Positions 4,544 through 9,181 of a stretch of 9,181 bases of DNA are shown here, one piece after another. A program made the position numbers and the translations under genes. Source of the stretch: Paracoccaceae bacterium (GTDB taxonomy: Bacteria; Pseudomonadota; Alphaproteobacteria; Rhodobacterales; Rhodobacteraceae). Location of the stretch: positions 1 through 9,181 of the forward strand of contig JALWQC010000040.1 in NCBI GenBank assembly GCA_027080755.1, given 5' to 3'. The notes below the pieces were generated by a model. That model was not told where the DNA came from and did not search any database. It saw nothing but the letters and a program-made list of their open reading frames with translations. Positions within the stretch are counted from its first letter, which is position 1; each line of letters begins with the position of its first letter.

Positions 4544-7323
4544 GCGCTGGCCCCTTCCTGTGCCTTTTCGATGGCCTCCAGCAGGCGGCCCTCTATCATC
4601 GACTGTTTTTCAAGCGAGCGGATTTTCTGCCCGAACAGGTCCTTGACGTAAAAGGTATCCACGGCCTGTTCCCCGTAAGTTGCGATAATTGCAGAAGAAA
4701 TCGAAACCCCGCAATCGGTCAGCGTGCGGGTCAGGTCGAATAGCAGGCCGGGGCGGTCGCGGGTGTCCACCTCTATTATCGTGAAATAGTCCGAGCCGGC
4801 GTTGTCGAATTCCACAAGGTTCGGCACCACGAATTCGCTTTCGCGTTTCTTGATCCGGTCCTTGGATTTCAGGGCGTCGCGCGCGATCACCTCGCCTTTC
4901 AGCGTGCGGTTTATCATCTTGCGCAGACGTTCCAGACGGGTTTTGTCATAGGGGCGGCCGTCCCCGTCCTGTATCCAGAAAACCGCCGTCGCCAGCCCGT
5001 CGGAGCTGGTATAGGTGCGCGCGTCCACCACATTCGCGCCGACCAGCGCCAGCGCACCGGCGAAACGGGCGAAAATGCCCGGGTGGTCGGGCATGACGAA
5101 ACAGGCGCGGGTGGCGTCGCGGTCGGGCTCTGCCTCTATCCGGCTGACGGGGGTGGCGGGGTCTATCTGGCGGGCCAGCTCGGCGAAAACCTTCTGGGTG
5201 TCCGTGTCCAGACCCATCCAGTAGGGGCGGTAGTGGCGGGCTATTTCGGCATCGATATCGGCCTGGTCCCAGTCGCCGAGGGCGACAATCAGGGCGGCTT
5301 TGGCCTCGGCCTCGCGCTCGGCGCCGGAGTGGGCCGGCTCGCCGGTGCGCAGAACGTCGCGGGTCTGGTTGTAGAGATCACGCAGCAGCATGGCCTTCCA
5401 GTTGTTCCACACCCCGGGGCCAACGCCGCGGATATCGCAAACCGTCAGCACCGTCAGCAGTTTCAGACGGGTGCGCCGGCCCATGGCGATGGCGAAATCC
5501 TGCACCGTGCGCGGGTCGGACAGGTCGCGTTTCTGCGCCACATCGGACATCAGCAGATGGTTGCGCACCAGCCATTCCACCGTTTCGCTTTCGGCCTTGT
5601 CCAGCCCCAGCCGCGGGGCGATGACACGGGCCATTTCGGCACCGATGATGGAGTGGTCCTGCGGCAGCCCCTTGCCGATGTCATGCAGCAACAGCGCCAC
5701 ATAGAGGATCTTCCGGTTCACCCCTTTTTCAAGGATATGCGAGGCGATCGGCAGATCCTCTGTCAAGAGGCCCTGCTCTATCTGGAACAGGTTGGAAATG
5801 CACTGGATCGTGTGTTCATCCACCGTATAGCTGTGATACATGTTGAACTGCATCATCGCCACGATCCGTTCGAATTCGGGCATGAAAGCACCCAGCACGC
5901 CCAGCTCGTTCATGCGGCGCAAGGCCCGTTCGGGGTTGTTGTGCGACAGCAGAAGATCGAGGAAAATCCGGTTTGCCTCGGGGTCGTGGCGCATTTTGTC
6001 GTCAATCAGGTGCAGATTGCGCGCCACCAGCCGCATCGCGTCGGGATGCAGCAAAGTGTCGGAGCGCAACCCCTCCTCGAACAGACGCAGGATATTGACG
6101 GGGTCTTTGAAGAAATGCTCCGGGTCCGCGATATCCAGCCGGCCATGGACAATTTTATACCCCTCGGTGGCCTTGCCGCGCCCGAAGGACAGGGCGTTCA
6201 GGATGGTGCGCCCGAAGCCGGGGCGTTTTTTGACGTGGCGGGCCTCCAGCGCGGTCAGGAAAATGCGGGTCAGGTCGCCAACGTTGGTGGCGTGGCGGAA
6301 ATAGGCCTGCATGAAAAATTCCACGCCCAGCCGGCCGTCACTGTCCTGAAAGCCCAGCGCCTCGGCCACGGCGACCTGTGTGTCAAAGGTCAGCTGCTCG
6401 GTCGCGCGGTTGGAAACCAGATGCAAATGGCAGCGCACCGTCCAGAGGAATTCCTCGGCATCGGCAAAAATGCGGTATTCGTCGGCGGTAAAAACCCCGT
6501 CCGCTATCAGGTCTTCGGGGCTGGTGGCGTGGTAAAGGTATTTGGCGATCCAGAACAGGGTTTGCAGGTCGCGCAGGCCGCCTTTGCCCTCTTTCACGTT
6601 GGGCTCCACGACGTAGCGGGCGCCGAAACGTTTGTGGCGCTCGCCGCGTTCTTCCAGCTTGGCCTCGACAAATTCGGGACCGGTATTTTTGAACAGATCA
6701 CTCCAGAGCCGGTCCTGCAGATCCCGGGCCAGCGCCTGATCCCCGATCAGATAACGGTTTTCCAGCAAGGCGGTGCGGATGGTGAAGTCGTCCCGCCCCA
6801 GCCGGATGCAATCATCCACCGTGCGCGTCGCATAGCCGACCTTCAGGCGCAAATCCCACAGGGTGTAGAGCATGCTTTCGATCACGCTTTCGCCCCAGGC
6901 GGTTTGCTTGTAGGGGGTCAGGAACAGCAGATCGACGTCGGAAAAGGGGGCCATCTCGGCGCGGCCATAACCCCCGACCGCCATCACGCAGATACTTTCC
7001 GAGGTGGTCGGGTTCGCCAGCGGGTGCATGTGTTGCATGGCGGTTTCGACGGTCAGTTTGACAATCTCGTCCGTCAGATAGGTATAGGCGCGGGTGGCGT
7101 TGCGGGCCTCGTAGGGGGCGGCTTGCAGGGCCTCGGCAATGCGGGCGCGGCCGGTCCGGTTGGCGTCTTTCAGCAGCTCCACCAGTTTCAGACGGATGTC
7201 GGTGGCGTCTTTGGCGTCGAACAGCGCATCCTTCAGACGCCGGCGCAGATCGGCCGGATCCAGAATATCAACGGGGGAGCCGATAAGCCCCCCCACTGTA
7301 ATATCTTCGGGATTGAACGCCAC
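4540..7323 (-). CDS. glnD: Bifunctional PII uridylyltransferase/uridylyl-removing enzyme
   Basis: The 927-residue cytoplasmic nitrogen sensor adds UMP to PII proteins (GlnB/GlnK) when glutamine is low and removes it when glutamine is high. Domains in order: a nucleotidyltransferase with GGYGRAEMAPFSDVDLLFL (117-135), where Asp129 and Asp131 are the metal ligands; the GlnD-specific segment NVKEGKGGLRDL (242-253); an HD hydrolase domain with LLHDIGKG (545-552), His547-Asp548 being the HD pair; then two C-terminal ACT domains starting near CFVMPDHPGIFA (741-752) and FTIIEVDTRDRPGLLFD (847-863). All catalytic motifs look intact and the length is normal for alphaproteobacteria. The start is GTG (7321-7323): an in-frame TGA two codons upstream excludes anything longer. 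The gene sits three bases after the LpoA-like gene and overlaps murJ by four bases, so it is the middle gene of an apparent operon. Confidence 0.97.
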   Translation of the reverse strand: MAFNPEDITVGGLIGSPVDILDPADLRRRLKDALFDAKDATDIRLKLVELLKDANRTGRARIAEALQAAPYEARNATRAYTYLTDEIVKLTVETAMQHMHPLANPTTSESICVMAVGGYGRAEMAPFSDVDLLFLTPYKQTAWGESVIESMLYTLWDLRLKVGYATRTVDDCIRLGRDDFTIRTALLENRYLIGDQALARDLQDRLWSDLFKNTGPEFVEAKLEERGERHKRFGARYVVEPNVKEGKGGLRDLQTLFWIAKYLYHATSPEDLIADGVFTADEYRIFADAEEFLWTVRCHLHLVSNRATEQLTFDTQVAVAEALGFQDSDGRLGVEFFMQAYFRHATNVGDLTRIFLTALEARHVKKRPGFGRTILNALSFGRGKATEGYKIVHGRLDIADPEHFFKDPVNILRLFEEGLRSDTLLHPDAMRLVARNLHLIDDKMRHDPEANRIFLDLLLSHNNPERALRRMNELGVLGAFMPEFERIVAMMQFNMYHSYTVDEHTIQCISNLFQIEQGLLTEDLPIASHILEKGVNRKILYVALLLHDIGKGLPQDHSIIGAEMARVIAPRLGLDKAESETVEWLVRNHLLMSDVAQKRDLSDPRTVQDFAIAMGRRTRLKLLTVLTVCDIRGVGPGVWNNWKAMLLRDLYNQTRDVLRTGEPAHSGAEREAEAKAALIVALGDWDQADIDAEIARHYRPYWMGLDTDTQKVFAELARQIDPATPVSRIEAEPDRDATRACFVMPDHPGIFARFAGALALVGANVVDARTYTSSDGLATAVFWIQDGDGRPYDKTRLERLRKMINRTLKGEVIARDALKSKDRIKKRESEFVVPNLVEFDNAGSDYFTIIEVDTRDRPGLLFDLTRTLTDCGVSISSAIIATYGEQAVDTFYVKDLFGQKIRSLEKQSMIEGRLLEAIEKAQEGASA

Positions 7324-7326
7324 GGA

Positions 7327-8514
7327 TCAATACCCCAGCAAGCCACCAAAGCTGCGCGGGGCCGGATCGACAACAACGGCATCGCCACGGTCAACCTTCA
7401 GAACGGCCAGCCCGCGTTCGTTCAGCCCGTCGGGCGTGAAACGGATGATGCCGTTAACCCCGATAAACCCGCCCGGATCGGTCAGGCGGGCGGCGGAAAA
7501 CGTGTCGGTTGCCCCCTCGGCCTGCGCGGTTTTGACCAGCGCGCCGACAACCGCCACCGCGTCATAGGCAATCGCGGCCAGCTTGTGCGGCTCTGTGCCG
7601 TGGGCGGCCAGATAACGCTGGTTGAACTGCGCGGTCAGGGACGGATCGGGGACGGCAAAGACACCGCCCTGCATGCTCGGCTGGTTCAGAAGCTCGGTCG
7701 AGGTGTCCCAGCGGGCCAGTCCCATGAACTGCGTGTTGCGCGGCGTGATCCCGTTCGTGCCAAGCGCCGCCGCGATGAACGGCAGGCCGCCGGTGGGGGT
7801 GTCGGTGAACAGCACCGCCTGCACGCGGTTGTCGGCCAGGGTTTTGGCGATGGTGGGGGCGGCCTCGCTTAAACCGACCATGTTCAGCGGATAGGATGCC
7901 GCTGCGGCCAGAGTCGCACCGGTGCGCTGTGCGGCAAATTCCGCGGCGGCTTTGCCGGCCTCGCCGTTCACGCCTTCGGGATAGACAACGCCGACATTCG
8001 GCAAGCCGTTATTGACCGCATAGCCAAACAGCCGCGTCGCCAGATTCTGGAAGGTCACGCCCATGATATAAACGTTGCCGCCGGCCACTGCCGCCGTGTT
8101 GGAAAAGCTGAGGACGTTGACGTTATGCTTGGCCGCCACGGTCCCGACGGCACTTGTCGCGCCACTGAAAAGCGGGCCGATGATGATCTGGGCGCCTTCG
8201 CCTATGGCGCGCTCGGCCTCGGCGGCGGCACGCACGGGATCGGCGCCGGTGTTGTAAATCCGCAGATCAATCGTTGCCCCCTGAAGGTCCGATTGTGCCA
8301 TCCGCGCCGCGTTCACAAGGTTCTCGGCCAGCTGGTCGTTCAGGGGTTTGCCGGAATCATAGGGCACCATCAGGGCCACGATAACCGGCTTGGTCGGATC
8401 GACGCTGGCGCCTGGCCCGGTGACCGGCATATCGCAGGCACTGATGAACAAGGCGGTAAAGCCCAGCGTGACAAAGGCAAGCAATCGGGCGGCGGATAAA
8501 CGAATTCTTGACAT
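7327..8514 (-). CDS. LppC/LpoA-like lipoprotein (penicillin-binding protein activator)
   Basis: A 395-residue lipoprotein with a periplasmic binding-protein-like fold. Residues 1-26 form a lipoprotein signal peptide ending in the lipobox I-S-A-Cys, so Cys27 should be lipidated. The mature part opens VIVALMVPYDSG (44-55), has QIIIGPLFSG (109-118), typical of this family, then FMGLARWD (263-270) and AYDAV (316-320) as in type I receptor folds. In E. coli LpoA is an outer-membrane lipoprotein that activates PBP1A; by homology this protein may support a peptidoglycan synthase, but a ligand-binding or transport role cannot be excluded. I chose ATG 8512-8514 because it gives a proper signal peptide with GAGGA just upstream. 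The longer frame to 8667 would overlap rsmI. Neighbours support a cell-envelope role: it leads the lppC-glnD-murJ cluster and is divergent from rsmI, as lpoA (yraM) is in E. coli. Confidence 0.85.
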   Translation of the reverse strand: MSRIRLSAARLLAFVTLGFTALFISACDMPVTGPGASVDPTKPVIVALMVPYDSGKPLNDQLAENLVNAARMAQSDLQGATIDLRIYNTGADPVRAAAEAERAIGEGAQIIIGPLFSGATSAVGTVAAKHNVNVLSFSNTAAVAGGNVYIMGVTFQNLATRLFGYAVNNGLPNVGVVYPEGVNGEAGKAAAEFAAQRTGATLAAAASYPLNMVGLSEAAPTIAKTLADNRVQAVLFTDTPTGGLPFIAAALGTNGITPRNTQFMGLARWDTSTELLNQPSMQGGVFAVPDPSLTAQFNQRYLAAHGTEPHKLAAIAYDAVAVVGALVKTAQAEGATDTFSAARLTDPGGFIGVNGIIRFTPDGLNERGLAVLKVDRGDAVVVDPAPRSFGGLLGY

Positions 8515-8618
8515 ATTTCCTCGCAAAATCAGACGGGTCCCGATAGACTCGGGGCTGGGGGGAGGATATGCGGTGACGTCGCACAAGTAAACGACCGGAT
8601 TGGGAAAGGAACACAGCT
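8515..8618. promoter_or_regulatory. Divergent spacer between lpoA-like gene and rsmI
   Basis: These 104 bases must hold the promoters for the lppC-glnD-murJ operon (minus) and for rsmI (plus), but I cannot identify a convincing -35/-10 pair on either strand. Visible elements are GAGGA (complement of 8518-8522) before the lipoprotein start, AAGGA (8606-8610) 8 bases before the rsmI GTG, a small CCCGA/TCGGG hairpin around 8539-8553, and an extra GGGGGGAGGA tract at 8557-8566 that precedes only very short reading frames. Confidence 0.45.
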
Positions 8619-9181
8619 GTGTCAAAATTGACCCCATCGTTGCAGCAGGGCCTGTATCTGGTGGCAACGCCGATCGGGACGGCCTCGGATATCACGCTCA
8701 GGGCGCTGGACATTCTGGAAAACGCCGACATTCTGGCGGCCGAGGATACGCGAAACACCCGCAAGTTACTGGATATACACGGAATTAAGCTGAACGGACG
8801 GCCGTTTATTCCCTATCACGACCACAACGGCGCCGCGCAACGCCCGCGCCTGCTGGCGGCAATACGGGACGGAAAATCGGTGGCTTTCGTGTCCGACGCC
8901 GGCACGCCGCTGATTGCGGACCCGGGGTATCAGCTGGCCGCCGCCGTGATAGGCGAGGATTTGCCGGTGACCTCGGCGCCCGGGGCCTCGGCGTTGCTGG
9001 CGGCGCTGGCGGTGGCAGGGTTGCCGACGGACCGCTTTATGTTCGCCGGTTTTCCCCCCGTCAAACAGGTGGCAAAACGCAAGTTTCTGGACGAATTCGC
9101 CGCTGTCCCCTCCACCCTGGTGTTTTATGAATCCCCGCGCCGGCTGGCCGATTGTCTAGCGGCGATGGTGCAGGTTTACGG
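8619..9181 (+). CDS. rsmI: 16S rRNA (cytidine-1402 2'-O)-methyltransferase RsmI (3' truncated by window)
   Basis: The first 187 codons of RsmI, cut by the window end. The enzyme uses S-adenosylmethionine to 2'-O-methylate C1402 in the 16S rRNA decoding centre. The tetrapyrrole-methylase-type fold is clear from the motif series: GLYLVATPIGTASDIT (11-26), DILAAEDTRNTRKLL (37-51), YHDHNG (66-71), the SAM loop VSDAGTPLIADPGYQLA (91-107), GASALLAALAVAGLP (122-136), FAGFPP (142-147) and FYESPRRL (169-176). The start is GTG at 8619-8621 with AAGGA 8 bases upstream; no ATG lies nearby in frame. The usual Gly-Asn-Leu after the first motif is Gly-Thr-Ala here. In E. coli the next genes include yraN, so a yraN homologue just beyond the window is a reasonable expectation but is not visible. 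Confidence 0.95.
   Translation, partial: MSKLTPSLQQGLYLVATPIGTASDITLRALDILENADILAAEDTRNTRKLLDIHGIKLNGRPFIPYHDHNGAAQRPRLLAAIRDGKSVAFVSDAGTPLIADPGYQLAAAVIGEDLPVTSAPGASALLAALAVAGLPTDRFMFAGFPPVKQVAKRKFLDEFAAVPSTLVFYESPRRLADCLAAMVQVY

Noticed and set aside
7288..7294. Seven-base G tract near the glnD start, possible phase-variation slip site
   Set aside because: Seven bases is short for a contingency locus, and a housekeeping nitrogen sensor is an unlikely phase-variable gene. A similar tract inside the rhomboid-like gene suggests simple composition.
5083..7872. A 929-codon open frame on the plus strand opposite glnD and the lipoprotein gene
   Set aside because: It is antisense to glnD, whose domains and motifs are unmistakable. 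The translation is compositionally odd (Gly, Gln, His and Val rich) with no recognisable motif, as expected for a mirror frame in GC-rich DNA.
8515..8667. N-terminal extension of the lipoprotein gene up to 8667
   Set aside because: It would place about 50 residues ahead of a clean lipoprotein signal peptide and overlap the start of rsmI on the other strand.

Overview
The window reads as ordinary chromosomal core sequence from an alphaproteobacterium, most likely a member of the Rhodobacteraceae/Roseobacter group. The grounds are a GC content that looks near 60%, the style of the proteins (RsmI, MurJ, GlnD and Usp variants typical of that order as I know them), and the gene order. This placement is inference from protein style; there is no rRNA or other marker here. 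I see no insertion sequence, phage gene, tRNA, rRNA, CRISPR array or attachment site.

Layout from left to right: the last 36 codons of an unrecognised plus-strand gene (1-111). Then come three minus-strand genes, read from right to left: trpS (tryptophanyl-tRNA synthetase, 1196-2221), an exported single-domain rhodanese (661-1119) and a universal stress protein (108-566). A divergent control region (2222-2300) separates trpS from a plus-strand rhomboid-fold membrane protein (2301-3002) that lacks the catalytic residues. Next is a tight minus-strand operon, read from right to left: an LppC/LpoA-like lipoprotein (7327-8514), glnD (4540-7323) and murJ (2999-4543). Finally, across a divergent spacer (8515-8618), the plus-strand rsmI begins at 8619 and runs off the window.

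How the genes relate: the LpoA-like lipoprotein and MurJ both serve peptidoglycan synthesis (synthase activation and lipid II flipping), and GlnD, the nitrogen-status sensor that uridylylates PII, is translated between them. The junctions are very tight: lppC stop, three bases, then glnD GTG; and a GTGA overlap between glnD stop and murJ start. The divergent rsmI/lpoA pair also occurs in E. coli (yraL/yraM). Coding is dense throughout, with no gene-free stretch over 300 bases. Two convergent gene pairs end with mutually overlapping stop codons (108-111 and 2999-3002), leaving no room for an intergenic terminator.

The items most worth a second look are a perfect 16-bp inverted repeat that buries the rhodanese ribosome binding site, a second perfect 11-bp hairpin ahead of usp, and the apparently catalytically dead rhomboid. 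I did not find a convincing novel multi-gene system here.
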